From: Clostridia bacterium
GTDB lineage: Bacteria; Bacillota; Clostridia; Oscillospirales; Butyricicoccaceae
Reading direction: 5' to 3'
Length of the DNA stretch: 33,920 nucleotides
Assembly (NCBI GenBank): GCA_017453985.1
Contig: JAFTDT010000059.1
Location: 1-33,920, forward strand
Shown: one piece after another, positions 8,383 through 16,838 of the stretch
How positions within the stretch are numbered: position 1 is the first letter of the stretch
Layout of the letters: the number at the start of each line of letters is the position of its first letter
Notes under the pieces: model-generated
Databases searched by the model: none
The model's input: only the letters and a program-made list of their open reading frames with translations
Told to the model about the DNA's origin: nothing
Made by a program: the position numbers and the translations under genes

Positions 8383-8952
8383 TCAAATCTCCATTTTGCC
8401 GATCAGCGTACGCATGCCGAGGATCGTCTCCTGAATAAGCTCCTCCAGCGGAATGTCCAGCATTTCCGCGCCCCGCGATATGACCTCGCGGCTGCAGCCC
8501 GCGGCGAACTTCTTATCCTTGAACTTCTTTTTCACGCTGCTGACCTCGATGTCTGCGACGCTCCTGCTCGGGCGCATTATTGCGGCGGCGCCGATCAGTC
8601 CGGTCAGCTCGTCGACGGCAAACAGCACCTTTTCCATATATTCACGCGGCTCATACTCGCTTGCCGTCATGCCCCAGCCGTGGCTCATGGCGGAGGCGAT
8701 AAGACTCTCGTCTATGTCCTCGCCGCGCAGGATAGCGACTCCGCGGACACAGTGCTCGTCGGGATACAGCTCAAAATCCACGTCGTGCAGCATGCCGACG
8801 CTTTCCCAAAACTCGCGGCGCTCCGGGTCATGCTTCTGCGCAAAATAGCCCATCACGCCGGAAACTATCTCCCCGTGGCGCAGGTGGAACTCCTCGGAAT
8901 TATACTTTTTCAATATCTCTCTTGCCTGCTTGGGAGTGGGGATATACGGCAT
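8383..8952 (-). CDS. HD-domain metal-dependent phosphohydrolase family protein
   Basis: 189 residues; the ATG follows AAAGGAGG. The HD fold metal motif is visible: His26 (LRHGEIV), the His56-Asp57 pair in GMLHDVDFE, and later His/Asp residues (SHGWGM about 90, VDELTGLIGAA about 114). Such proteins hydrolyse phosphate esters of nucleotides or small metabolites, and the substrate cannot be read from the sequence. The C-terminal part (SRSVADIEVSSVKKKFKDKK) is conserved in a Clostridia-typical subgroup usually labelled HD domain or hydrolase. It starts 13 nt after rlmH and precedes the membrane protein by 22 nt, so all are co-transcribed. Confidence 0.88.
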   Translation of the reverse strand: MPYIPTPKQAREILKKYNSEEFHLRHGEIVSGVMGYFAQKHDPERREFWESVGMLHDVDFELYPDEHCVRGVAILRGEDIDESLIASAMSHGWGMTASEYEPREYMEKVLFAVDELTGLIGAAAIMRPSRSVADIEVSSVKKKFKDKKFAAGCSREVISRGAEMLDIPLEELIQETILGMRTLIGKMEI

Positions 8953-8965
8953 AAAAAAGCCTCCT

Positions 8966-9415
8966 TTATTTATGATATTTGCCGCCTCGCATGATGCTCA
9001 GCGCGCGGTATATTTGCTCCAGCACCATCACGCGGGCGAGATGGTGGGGAAAGGTCATCCTTGACATGCTCAGGCGCAGCGCGGACGCCGCCTTGACGGA
9101 CTCGTCCAGTCCGTTGGAGGAGCCGATGATAAAGCACAGCGAGCCGCAGCCGCCCGTTTGCAGCGCGTCGATTTTCTGCGCCAGCTCCTCGCTGGAGAGC
9201 TGTGCGCCCTCGACGCACATGGAGATGACAAAAGCGCCCTTGGGTACGCGGGCAAGCACGGAGGCGGCCTCGGCGGCAACGCCGCCGCGCTCCTCGTCAA
9301 GCTGGCATATCTCCAGCCGGCACAGCCCGCCCAGCCGCTTTTCATACTCCGCACAGGCGTCCGTATAGAACTTTTCCTTCAGTTTTCCGACGCAGATCAG
9401 CTTGATATTCAGCAT
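8966..9415 (-). CDS. rlmH: 23S rRNA pseudouridine-1915 N3-methyltransferase RlmH
   Basis: 149 residues from the ATG at 9415. This start places MLNIKLICVGKLKEKFY at the N-terminus, which is the family's normal beginning; the frame can be extended to a TTG at 9448 but with no ribosome binding site. RlmH is a small SPOUT enzyme that uses S-adenosylmethionine to methylate pseudouridine 1915 in helix 69 of assembled ribosomes. The trefoil-knot cofactor loop is FIIGSSNGL (95-103; most relatives have IGGS) and the end is the typical MTFPHHLARVMVLEQIYRAL...YHK, with the invariant final YHK. No Shine-Dalgarno is visible, but the start lies 4 nt after the walJ stop, so translation is probably coupled. 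Confidence 0.95.
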   Translation of the reverse strand: MLNIKLICVGKLKEKFYTDACAEYEKRLGGLCRLEICQLDEERGGVAAEAASVLARVPKGAFVISMCVEGAQLSSEELAQKIDALQTGGCGSLCFIIGSSNGLDESVKAASALRLSMSRMTFPHHLARVMVLEQIYRALSIMRGGKYHK

Positions 9416-9419
9416 GGCG

Positions 9420-10190
9420 TTAAAATATAACAGGCTCGCCCATCTCAAAGCGATGGGCGGCGGTAAGGGTCACGCCCTCCGCCAGACCTGCGGCAAGCAG
9501 CGCCTGACGGCTGGCTTCCAGTGCCTTTTGCGGGGTGTTGTTTTCGTGGCTGAGATGCGCAAGGATAAAGCGGCGGCAGCCGCTCTCGGCGAGCTTTGCC
9601 ACGACGCGGGCGCACATGGCGTTGGACAGATGCCCGCGGTCGGAGAGTATGCGCTGCTTGAGGAAGTACGGATAACTGCCGAGCCGCAGCATATCTGTGT
9701 CGTGATTTGACTCGATCACGGTAAGCGCGCAGCCGCGGAGAGCGTCGAGGATATCCGTGCTGACTGTGCCGAGGTCGGTGCAGTACGCCAGCGACGCCTC
9801 GCCGCCGCATAGAACATAGCCGCAGCTTCCTGCGGCGTCGTGCGGCGTTTCAAAGGTGCGGACGGTCACGCCGCCCAGCTCAAAGCTTTCGCCGGGGTAA
9901 AATCGCCGTGCCCGCGTCCCGATATACGCGATATCGGCATATGCTTCCTGCGAGCAGATCACCGCCGCGCGGGTGCGCTTCAGCAGTACCGGCAGCGCGG
10001 AAACATGGTCGCGGTGACCGTGGGTTATCAGTATGTGAGTGAGATCTGAGGGCGTCAGCGAGAGTCTGCCGAGGCAGGCGCAGATGCTCTTTGCCGTGCC
10101 GCCGGCGTCGATAAGCATGCGGCAGTCGTTATGTACAAAGATCGAGCAGTTGCCGCTGCTGCCGCTGAAAAACGAACAATAATAAGTCAT
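9420..10190 (-). CDS. walJ: MBL-fold metallohydrolase WalJ (YycJ)
   Basis: 256 residues from the ATG at 10190 (AAAGGA 8 nt upstream). An in-frame ATG at 10220 lies within a hairpin and would add ten residues not expected in the family. The metallo-beta-lactamase signature HGHRDH is at 57-62. Further ligands follow in ETPHDA, YCTDLG, ESNHD and AHLSHEN, which is the order found in YycJ/WalJ. The N-terminal FFSGSSGNCSIF is typical. In B. subtilis and relatives this gene ends the wal operon and is linked to coordinating cell-wall metabolism and replication. Here it sits between murA (71-nt gap) and rlmH. Confidence 0.92.
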   Translation of the reverse strand: MTYYCSFFSGSSGNCSIFVHNDCRMLIDAGGTAKSICACLGRLSLTPSDLTHILITHGHRDHVSALPVLLKRTRAAVICSQEAYADIAYIGTRARRFYPGESFELGGVTVRTFETPHDAAGSCGYVLCGGEASLAYCTDLGTVSTDILDALRGCALTVIESNHDTDMLRLGSYPYFLKQRILSDRGHLSNAMCARVVAKLAESGCRRFILAHLSHENNTPQKALEASRQALLAAGLAEGVTLTAAHRFEMGEPVIF

Positions 10191-10210
10191 AAGGCGTCCT
10201 TTATCAAGCA

Positions 10211-10236
10211 AGGGCGGCATGCGCCGCCCTGTTTTT
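10211..10236 (+). repeat. Hairpin between murA and walJ with T-run on the non-coding strand
   Basis: An 8-bp GC stem (10211-10218 with 10223-10230) with a 4-nt loop. The T run (GTTTTT) follows it only on the plus strand, opposite to the genes. It could stop antisense transcripts from entering murA, or simply structure the murA-walJ mRNA. Confidence 0.5.
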
Positions 10237-10261
10237 CGGTAAAATATCTGTCGGCGGCAGG

Positions 10262-11554
10262 TCAGTTGGCCTTGGGGAATGCCGCCGGGTCATCGCGGTG
10301 TACCTTGCGGATATCCGCGCCCAGCCTATGCAGCTTGTCAACGATGTCCTCATATCCGCGCTCGATATACTCTATCTGCTCGATTTCGGTAGAGCCGTGC
10401 GCGCAGAGCCCGGCAATGATCATGGCGGCGCCGCCGCGCAGGTCGCAGGCATGCACCTGTGCGCCGGAAAGCTCCTCGATGCCCTCGATCACCGCGACCT
10501 TGCCGTCCACCTGTATCTTGGCGCCCATGCGGCGCAGCTCGTCGGCATAGCGATAGCGGTTGTCCCAGACGCCCTCGGTGATGATGCTCGTGCCTTCGGC
10601 AAGGCAGAGCAGCGCCCCGAACTGGGGCTGCATATCCGTCGGAAAGCCCGGATAGGGCAGGGTCTTGATATTTATCTTGCTCAGCGGTCCCTTGCGGGTG
10701 ATGCGCACGGAATCGTCGAATTCCTCGACCTCCACGCCCATCTCCTCCAGCTTGGCGCTGATGCAGTCGAGGTGCTTTGGTATGACGTTCTTCACCAGCA
10801 CGCTGCCGCCGCATGCCGCTGCTGCCGCCATGTAAGTACCCGCCTCTATTTGGTCGGGGATTATCGAATAGGTCCCGCCCACCAGACGCTCCACGCCGCG
10901 GATCCTGATAACATCGGTGCCGGCGCCCATGATATCCGCGCCCATGGAGTTGAGGAAGTTCGCCAGATCGACGATGTGCGGCTCCTTGGCGGCATTTTCG
11001 ATGACGGTCTGTCCGCGGATCAGCGTTGCCGCCAGCATGATGTTGACGGTAGCGCCGACGGAAACGACGTCGAGATATATGTTTGCGCCCTCCAGCGGAG
11101 CCTCGGAATGCGCGCAGATGACGCCGTTGCGGATATCGACGGACGCGCCCAGTGCCTCAAAGCCCTTGATGTGCTGGTCTATGGGGCGGATTCCGCCGAA
11201 GTTGCAGCCGCCGGGCATGGCGACCTCCGCCTGACCAAAGCGGCTGAGAAACGCGCCGAGCAGATAATACGAGGCGCGCATCTTGCGGTTGAGATCGCTC
11301 ACGGCAATATAATTGCGGATGCCGCGGCAGTCGATCTCCACGGCGTTCTGATTGACCAGACGCACGCTCGCGCCCAGTTCGCGCAGGATCTCGAGCTGTA
11401 TTGTCACGTCGCTGACCTTGGGTATGTTTTCTATCCGGCACACGCCGTCCACCAGCACGGCGGCGGGGATAATGGCAATGGCGGCGTTTTTGGCGCCGCT
11501 GATGCTCACTTCACCGAAGAGGGGCTTGCCCCCGTTTATCACAAAAGTATCCAA
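10262..11554 (-). CDS. murA: UDP-N-acetylglucosamine 1-carboxyvinyltransferase MurA
   Basis: 430 residues from a TTG start with AAGGGG 7 nt upstream. MurA transfers enolpyruvate from PEP to UDP-GlcNAc, the first committed step of peptidoglycan synthesis, in the cytosol. Visible residues are Lys22 in SGAKNAA, the catalytic Cys117 in PGGCNFGGIRPIDQH (a cysteine implies fosfomycin sensitivity), and the conserved Asp in GFPTDMQPQ. In E. coli the loop reads C115 then R120, five residues apart; here Cys117 and Arg123 are six apart, so the active-site loop appears to have one extra residue. The gene follows yycI by 139 nt and has its own promoter. It sits inside a wal-type gene set (walRK-yycH-yycI-murA-walJ-rlmH). 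Confidence 0.95.
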   Translation of the reverse strand: MDTFVINGGKPLFGEVSISGAKNAAIAIIPAAVLVDGVCRIENIPKVSDVTIQLEILRELGASVRLVNQNAVEIDCRGIRNYIAVSDLNRKMRASYYLLGAFLSRFGQAEVAMPGGCNFGGIRPIDQHIKGFEALGASVDIRNGVICAHSEAPLEGANIYLDVVSVGATVNIMLAATLIRGQTVIENAAKEPHIVDLANFLNSMGADIMGAGTDVIRIRGVERLVGGTYSIIPDQIEAGTYMAAAAACGGSVLVKNVIPKHLDCISAKLEEMGVEVEEFDDSVRITRKGPLSKINIKTLPYPGFPTDMQPQFGALLCLAEGTSIITEGVWDNRYRYADELRRMGAKIQVDGKVAVIEGIEELSGAQVHACDLRGGAAMIIAGLCAHGSTEIEQIEYIERGYEDIVDKLHRLGADIRKVHRDDPAAFPKAN

Positions 11555-11645
11555 AATCTTTCCCCTTCAATACTTTTTATTCAGCTTGCTTATGTTATCC
11601 TTGGAAAAACACATGTTCGCAGGCATGATCGATGCCTCTCAAAAC

Positions 11646-11674
11646 AGTATACCACATATCTTACAAAATATAAA
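11646..11674 (-). promoter_or_regulatory. Extended -10 promoter of murA
   Basis: On the minus strand TATACT (11646-11651) is directly preceded by TGG, an extended -10. The -35 at 17 nt is poor (TTTATA, 11669-11674). It lies about 90 nt before the murA start. No terminator for the upstream operon is seen, so readthrough is also likely. Confidence 0.6.
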
Positions 11675-11693
11675 GGATAAATAACAAATACGA

Positions 11694-12494
11694 TCAATTT
11701 TCTAACAATTGTTTATTTGCGATGTCGAATATAAACGTTTCTTTAGATAAATGTACTATCCATACCGGAATTATTTCTATCTCGTCCTTGCTGAAGGAGG
11801 CGATATAGAAGGACTCCGCAGCCGAGGTGAGCACGCTGTCGCCCTTTTGCCGCATGATCTCGCTGAGTGCCAGCATCAGCTCGTGCCTTTCCGGCACACG
11901 TACATGACGCACGGGCGAGGGCGCCAGCAGCCAGCGCCCGGAGATGTGCGCGCTGCCGCCGACGAAATAGCAGGTCAGCTCGGCGTTGCTCACCGTACCG
12001 AGATCATTCAGCTTCTGACGGAACGTCACACGCCCGTCTACAGCCTCTGCTTCTGCGCCGGCAATATCCAGTCCGGCAGAGCTGAGCAGCGCGAAGAAAT
12101 ATTCCCCGGCGTTTTCTGCGGGGGAAACGCCGTTCAGCACGGCGTCTATGCCGCCGCCGCGACGCAGGTTGACCTCGCCTGCCTCAGAGCGGAAGCTCAG
12201 TATGCCGCCGCCGGGGTCGTAAGGCTCGGCAGAGCCGATCAGCGCCTCGGCAAAGCGCCTCTCGGCGGCGGGGTCGCGCCGAGAGGTAAAGGAATATGAC
12301 TGCTCGGCCAGCGCCAGTATGCGTTGGGCGTTTATATATATCCCGTTTTCAGAAAGCGTCTGCGAAACGGAGACGACCGCATCCTCCTCCGCGCTGCGTC
12401 GGGAGGAAAGCTGCGAGTATATGTTGACGCCGAGGAATATATTAACACAGAGCAGCAGCACTATCAATATATTTTTTACCCGTCCCCATTCCAT
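11694..12494 (-). CDS. yycI: YycI-like regulator of the WalRK system
   Basis: 266 residues; the ATG follows TAAAGGAGAATGAGCT and lies 3 nt after the yycH stop. The start MEWGRVKNILIVLLLCVN is the typical YycI pattern: a short acidic-aromatic-basic head, then one membrane helix (about 8-27). The rest is extracytoplasmic. The C-terminal part (VWIVHLSKETFIFD) fits the YycI fold. In B. subtilis YycH and YycI sit in the membrane with WalK and modulate its kinase activity; they do so with opposite sign in some species. The gene name rests on the N-terminal pattern and on position, as the middle of the protein is divergent. Confidence 0.8.
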   Translation of the reverse strand: MEWGRVKNILIVLLLCVNIFLGVNIYSQLSSRRSAEEDAVVSVSQTLSENGIYINAQRILALAEQSYSFTSRRDPAAERRFAEALIGSAEPYDPGGGILSFRSEAGEVNLRRGGGIDAVLNGVSPAENAGEYFFALLSSAGLDIAGAEAEAVDGRVTFRQKLNDLGTVSNAELTCYFVGGSAHISGRWLLAPSPVRHVRVPERHELMLALSEIMRQKGDSVLTSAAESFYIASFSKDEIEIIPVWIVHLSKETFIFDIANKQLLEN

Positions 12495-12497
12495 AGC

Positions 12498-13808
12498 TCA
12501 TTCTCCTTTAGACACGCCGCAGATCACCGGCAGGAGCAGCCCGTCCGCGCTCTCGCGGTAACGCACAGCGAGGCGCTTGCCGCTGCCGCCGGAGACGCCT
12601 GCCGCGGCTGCCGCCTGCGCGTAGGGGATAAAGCTCTCGCTGCCGAAAGGCTCCGCTGTGCGCGGGCATACCGTTATCTCCGTTATAACGTCGCCGGAGG
12701 TCTTTACACGGGCTGCGTTGCAGCCGTCGAGATCGACGGCAAAGCCGCCGAGATTTATCTCAAAAACCAGAAGATATCCGTCTCCGGAGCGCTCCACCGC
12801 ACTCAGCGTGAGCTGACCGAATGCGCCGGAGTGCGTCCATATGTCCGCGAGGACAGCGCGCGCGCTTTCGCAGATAAAGGCAAGCCTTTCCGTACTGCCG
12901 GCGGCGGGCGGGATATTCAGCGGTATGCCTCCTGCTTCCGCCGACTCCGAGGCAAAGCTCAGGTCGCCGCCGGAGCTTATGCGCAGGGAGTTCTTCTCAT
13001 CGACGTATACGTAGGAAGAATCGGCTTCGGAATATACGCGCACCAGATACGGATTGAAGGAAAACGCCTTTAGCACCTCGCGCGACAGCTCCTGCGTATC
13101 CGTATAGGTCACGCGGGAGAGCGCGTATGAGAGCAGGGCGGGGGTATCATAGGAGATCAGCACCTCATCCGGAGCAAGAGCGCGCAGCGCAGGCTCGGAG
13201 GAGGCAAAGCGGGCGTTTGGCACATAAGCGCCGGAGCATATTTCGTTCAGCGCGCCGACGGACGACGCGGTATCCATGGCGTAATAAGAGCCGTCGGCGG
13301 CGGTGAGCAGCAGCAGCGCCTCTCCGCCGTACCCGCTGACGGCAGCGCCGCGCACGGCAAGCTCTGTGTCGGAAAAGGCGCTGTCGTTCCATGCGCGAAG
13401 CAAGGAAAAGGGGATATCTCCGTCATAGCGCATATACAGCGCCGGCGCGGAAAGCCGACGGACGAACTCATCTTCGCTTATCTGCCGCAGCCTCTGCGCG
13501 GAGGCGATCGCTTCGGTAAACAGCTCGCGGGTGCGCTGCTGCAGCAGCTCGTACTCCTCGGCGTCGGAGGCGGCGAACACGCCGTCTTCACACACCACGG
13601 CGATACGGTACGGCAGCGCCGCGGCGGCAAAGCTAATCTCCTGCGCCGGAGCGGCAAGCAGCGTTTCCTCTCCGCCCAGTACGCGGCCGAATACGCTGCC
13701 GCCGACATTGCCGGAGCCGTAGATGCCGAGCGAAAGCGAAAAATAGAACAGCGTGACTGCGCACAGTGCCAGCAGCACGAGCAGAATATTCTTGAGCCGA
13801 TTGATCAT
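12498..13808 (-). CDS. yycH: YycH-like regulator of the WalRK system
   Basis: 436 residues. The ATG overlaps the walK stop by 4 nt (ATGA), so translation is coupled. One N-terminal membrane helix (about 7-28) is followed by a roughly 400-residue extracytoplasmic region rich in Ala, Ser and acidic residues. Sequence identity to YycH is not obvious by eye beyond the architecture. The call rests on the position between walK and yycI, the single-pass topology and the length (YycH is about 450 residues). It probably forms the sensory complex with YycI and WalK on the outer face of the membrane. Confidence 0.7.
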   Translation of the reverse strand: MINRLKNILLVLLALCAVTLFYFSLSLGIYGSGNVGGSVFGRVLGGEETLLAAPAQEISFAAAALPYRIAVVCEDGVFAASDAEEYELLQQRTRELFTEAIASAQRLRQISEDEFVRRLSAPALYMRYDGDIPFSLLRAWNDSAFSDTELAVRGAAVSGYGGEALLLLTAADGSYYAMDTASSVGALNEICSGAYVPNARFASSEPALRALAPDEVLISYDTPALLSYALSRVTYTDTQELSREVLKAFSFNPYLVRVYSEADSSYVYVDEKNSLRISSGGDLSFASESAEAGGIPLNIPPAAGSTERLAFICESARAVLADIWTHSGAFGQLTLSAVERSGDGYLLVFEINLGGFAVDLDGCNAARVKTSGDVITEITVCPRTAEPFGSESFIPYAQAAAAAGVSGGSGKRLAVRYRESADGLLLPVICGVSKGE

Positions 13809-15574
13809 TTTGCCTCACCCTTTGCGTCGGCGCGGGGAAAGCGCAGCGTGACTGTGCTGCCCTCGCCGAAAACGCTGTCGAACAGTATGTCTCCGCCATG
13901 CTGGAGCATGATCTCGCGGGATATCGCCAGCCCCAGACCGGTGCCGCCGCTGGCGCGGGAGCGCGCCTTGTCCACGCGGTAAAACCGCTCGAAGATGCGC
14001 GGCAGATCCTCCTTGGGTATGCCGATGCCCGTGTCGCGGACGATGATATCCACCTGTGCATCAGATACGGCGGCGGATATGTTTACGCTGCCGCCGGGAC
14101 GGTTGTATTTTACAGCGTTGGAGACGATGTTGGTGATGACCTGCTCGATGCGCGCCTTGTCCGCCATGACCGCCGGCAGCTTGTCCGGCAGCTCCTGCGT
14201 CAGAGTCAGCTCGTGGTTTTCGGCGTCGATTTGCATCGCTTCCTTGATGCCAAGCGTGATCGCGCGCAGGTCGGTCGGCTCCATGCTCATCTCCATGCGG
14301 TTGTAATCGAGGCGGGTGAGGGTCAAAAGATCCTTGACTATCCGCGCCATGCGGTCTGTCTCGCCGGAGATGACGCCCAAAAAGCGTTTTTCCGTATCCT
14401 TGTCAAGATCGTCGCTTTCGATGAGGGTGTCGGTATAGCCCTTGATGTTCGTCAGCGGAGTGCGCAGCTCATGCGAGACATTGGCGACGAACTCGCGCCG
14501 CGACTCGTCCAGCTTCTGCTGCTCGGTTATGTCGTGCAGTACCGCCATCAGCCCGTTTGCCGTCTCGGTCAGGCGCAGCGGCGCGAAAAATATCTTCAGC
14601 ATGCGAGCGCCGGCGGAATAGTCCACCTCAATGAACTTGCCGTCGCTTTCTATGTCGTCCTTTTCTATGTACAGGTTGGGGAATATTTCCTCATACGGCG
14701 TGCCGATGCTCAGGCTCCTGCCGAGCATCTGCTCGGCGGCGGGATTGACATGCAGCAGCGCGCCGTCCGCGTCGAATGCCGCCACGCCGTCTGCCATATG
14801 ACGGAAGAGGGTGTCAAGCTTGTTGCGCTCGCCGTCTATCTCCTCCAGCGTGTGCTCCAGCACCTCCGCCATGTTGTTGAAGGTTTCGGTCAACACGCCG
14901 ATCTCGTCGGTGGAATATATCTGCGCCTTGTCGCCGAAGTCGCCGGCGGCAATGCGCGACGCCTGGGAGGTCAGCCGCTCGATGGGGGTGGTAATGGTCT
15001 TGGAAAGCAGTATGCTGAGCAGTATGGCGGCTATCAGTCCGAAAAACATGGCGCGCATCAGTATGCTGAAAAGATTCCACGTCAGGTCGTTAAGCTCGGC
15101 CTTATTGTCGCGCACGCCGACGATAAAGCGCACCTCGCCCGCCTCGTCCTTCAGAGGAATGGCAACGTCAAAGCTGCCGTCCAGCTTGCGGATATCCTGC
15201 CCAACCTCGCCGGAGATGGCGGAAACGATATTCGGCGTTATCTCCAGCGCCCCGGCGAGAGAATCGTCCGAGCCGCTGAGATATTTGCCGGAAAACGGGT
15301 CGAGCACGTAAAAGGCGCGGTTGCTGTCTATGCCGAGCTGAGTGGAGTATGCCTCCAGGATTTCCTGTACGGAAACGGCGCCGTGCTCACCGGCGGCGTG
15401 CTTTTCCAGCGTGAGTATCAGCTCCGGCGTAAATACGGAGGACATCTGCTCACGAAAGTCGTCTATATTGTACTCGGCGACAGAGTTTATGAGAAAGGTG
15501 CCAACTACGATCATGACGGAGATGATCAGCAGCACAAGCACCAGCACCAGCTTCATATGCAGGCTTCTGAACAC
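13805..15574 (-). CDS. walK: Sensor histidine kinase WalK
   Basis: 589 residues from a GTG start with GGAGGAG 7 nt upstream; an in-frame ATG six codons later has no such site. Order of parts: membrane helix about 8-30, extracytoplasmic sensor domain about 31-165, second helix about 168-190, HAMP about 191-244, PAS about 252-350, phosphoacceptor domain with His368 in EFVANVSHELRTPLTNIKGY, and ATPase domain with the N box (IVSNAVKYN) and G boxes (DTGIGI, GGTGLGLA). This is the complete WalK layout. WalK phosphorylates WalR and controls peptidoglycan hydrolase genes and wall turnover. It is 22 nt downstream of walR and overlaps yycH. Confidence 0.95.
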   Translation of the reverse strand: MFRSLHMKLVLVLVLLIISVMIVVGTFLINSVAEYNIDDFREQMSSVFTPELILTLEKHAAGEHGAVSVQEILEAYSTQLGIDSNRAFYVLDPFSGKYLSGSDDSLAGALEITPNIVSAISGEVGQDIRKLDGSFDVAIPLKDEAGEVRFIVGVRDNKAELNDLTWNLFSILMRAMFFGLIAAILLSILLSKTITTPIERLTSQASRIAAGDFGDKAQIYSTDEIGVLTETFNNMAEVLEHTLEEIDGERNKLDTLFRHMADGVAAFDADGALLHVNPAAEQMLGRSLSIGTPYEEIFPNLYIEKDDIESDGKFIEVDYSAGARMLKIFFAPLRLTETANGLMAVLHDITEQQKLDESRREFVANVSHELRTPLTNIKGYTDTLIESDDLDKDTEKRFLGVISGETDRMARIVKDLLTLTRLDYNRMEMSMEPTDLRAITLGIKEAMQIDAENHELTLTQELPDKLPAVMADKARIEQVITNIVSNAVKYNRPGGSVNISAAVSDAQVDIIVRDTGIGIPKEDLPRIFERFYRVDKARSRASGGTGLGLAISREIMLQHGGDILFDSVFGEGSTVTLRFPRADAKGEAK

Positions 15575-15596
15575 GGGACTGCTCCTCCCTCAGCGA

Positions 15597-16280
15597 TTAT
15601 TTTTGCAGATAATAGCCAGAACCCCTCTTGGTCATGAGATACTTGGGGTTTGCCGGGTCGTCCTCCAGCTTTTCGCGCAGCCTCCGCATGGCGACGTCCA
15701 CCGCGCGCAGGTCGCCGTAGTAATCGTAGCCCCACACGTTCTTCATCAGCTCCTCGCGGCTGACGACGCGCGGGGGAATGGAGAGAAAATAGGCGACGAT
15801 GTCGTATTCGCGCTGACTCAGCTCCAGCGGCTTGCCGTTTTTAAGGAGCTGGCGGAGATCCTCGTCGAGCGAGAAGGGACCGAAGGCGGGTACGCTCCGC
15901 GCCGGGGAGGCGGGCTCCTCTGCGCGGCGGCGGATATTCGCCCGCACGCGGGCGATAAGCTCCTTCATGGAAAAGGGCTTGGTGATATAGTCGTCGGCGC
16001 CGCTGTCCAGCCCGAAAATCTTGTCCTGCTCCTCCTCGCGCGCCGTCACCATGATGACAGGCACGCTGCTGCGGGTGCGCAGGCGGCGCAGCACCTCAAA
16101 GCCGTCCATCAGCGGCAGCATCACGTCGAGAAGTATCAGATCGGCGTCGCCGTCCAGCGCGGCGGCAAGACCGCTCTCGCCGTCGTAGGCTTCGCTTACT
16201 TCAAAGCCCTCTTTTTTCAGATTGAAGGCAATGATGTCCGCGATCGCCTTTTCGTCCTCTATGATAAGGATTTTGCTCAT
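15597..16280 (-). CDS. walR: Response regulator WalR (OmpR family)
   Basis: 227 residues from the ATG at 16280; GGAGG is 9 nt upstream, while an earlier GTG at 16286 is too close to it. The receiver domain has the acidic pair in IIEDE, phospho-acceptor Asp52 (LILLDVML), Thr79 (VIMVTARE) and Lys101 (DDYITKPF). A winged-helix DNA-binding domain follows at about 130-226 (LSQREYDIVAYFL, VVSREELMKNVWGYDYYGD, VDVAMRRLREKLEDDP, TKRGSGYYL). It acts on cell-wall hydrolase promoters with WalK. Only 18 nt separate it from the upstream Nudix gene and no promoter is seen there, so it seems to be driven from far upstream or from a promoter inside coding sequence. Confidence 0.96.
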   Translation of the reverse strand: MSKILIIEDEKAIADIIAFNLKKEGFEVSEAYDGESGLAAALDGDADLILLDVMLPLMDGFEVLRRLRTRSSVPVIMVTAREEEQDKIFGLDSGADDYITKPFSMKELIARVRANIRRRAEEPASPARSVPAFGPFSLDEDLRQLLKNGKPLELSQREYDIVAYFLSIPPRVVSREELMKNVWGYDYYGDLRAVDVAMRRLREKLEDDPANPKYLMTKRGSGYYLQK

Positions 16281-16298
16281 CTGCACATACCTCCGTTC

Positions 16299-16835
16299 CT
16301 ATATCAGCTTTTTCGCCTTGGCGACGGCATAGGCGGTGACGGTCTTGCCGTCGGTGATCTTCCCCTCGGCAAGCAGAGCTTCAAACTCGTCGGCGCTCAA
16401 AAGCACCGGCGTCACGAACTCGTCCTCGTCAGGGTCGTCTCCGACGTATTCCAGCCCGTCGGCAAAGAAAAGGTGGATTTCCTCGCTCAGCGCGCCGGGG
16501 CTGCCGCAATAGCGGCACAGCGGAATGAGGCGGCGGCAGGTCATGCCGGTCTCCTCGCGCAGCTCGCGCCGGGCGGCCTCCGCGGGGTCCTCGTCTGTGC
16601 TGTCGAGCTTGCCGGCGCATATCTCCAGCAGCTCGCGCGAGACGGCATAGCGGTACTGCCGCACGAACAGCAGTCTGCCGTCATCGGCGGCGGCAAGTAT
16701 GCCGACGGCGCCGGGGTAGCGCAGCACCTCGCGCACGGCGGTGCGCCCGTTCTCAAGCAGAACGGAGTCGTGGTATACGTCCATCAGTATGCCGGAAAAC
16801 TTCTTTTCTCCGGAAAGCTTTTTTTCAAAATGCAT
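16299..16835 (-). CDS. Nudix hydrolase, ADP-ribose pyrophosphatase type
   Basis: 178 residues; the ATG has GAGGTGAAGC directly upstream and lies 3 nt after the cinA stop. The Nudix box spans about Gly75-Met98, ending RRELREETGM. It fits the metal-binding consensus except that six rather than five residues lie between the first Gly and the first Glu. The upstream VRQYRYAV and ELLEICAGKLD are typical of ADP-ribose/sugar-nucleotide pyrophosphatases (NudF group), which clear toxic nucleotide sugars. This is the only gene in the window that clearly ends in TAG (16299-16301). Readthrough of that TAG would continue in frame into walR after six codons. Confidence 0.92.
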   Translation of the reverse strand: MHFEKKLSGEKKFSGILMDVYHDSVLLENGRTAVREVLRYPGAVGILAAADDGRLLFVRQYRYAVSRELLEICAGKLDSTDEDPAEAARRELREETGMTCRRLIPLCRYCGSPGALSEEIHLFFADGLEYVGDDPDEDEFVTPVLLSADEFEALLAEGKITDGKTVTAYAVAKAKKLI

Positions 16836-16838
16836 GCT

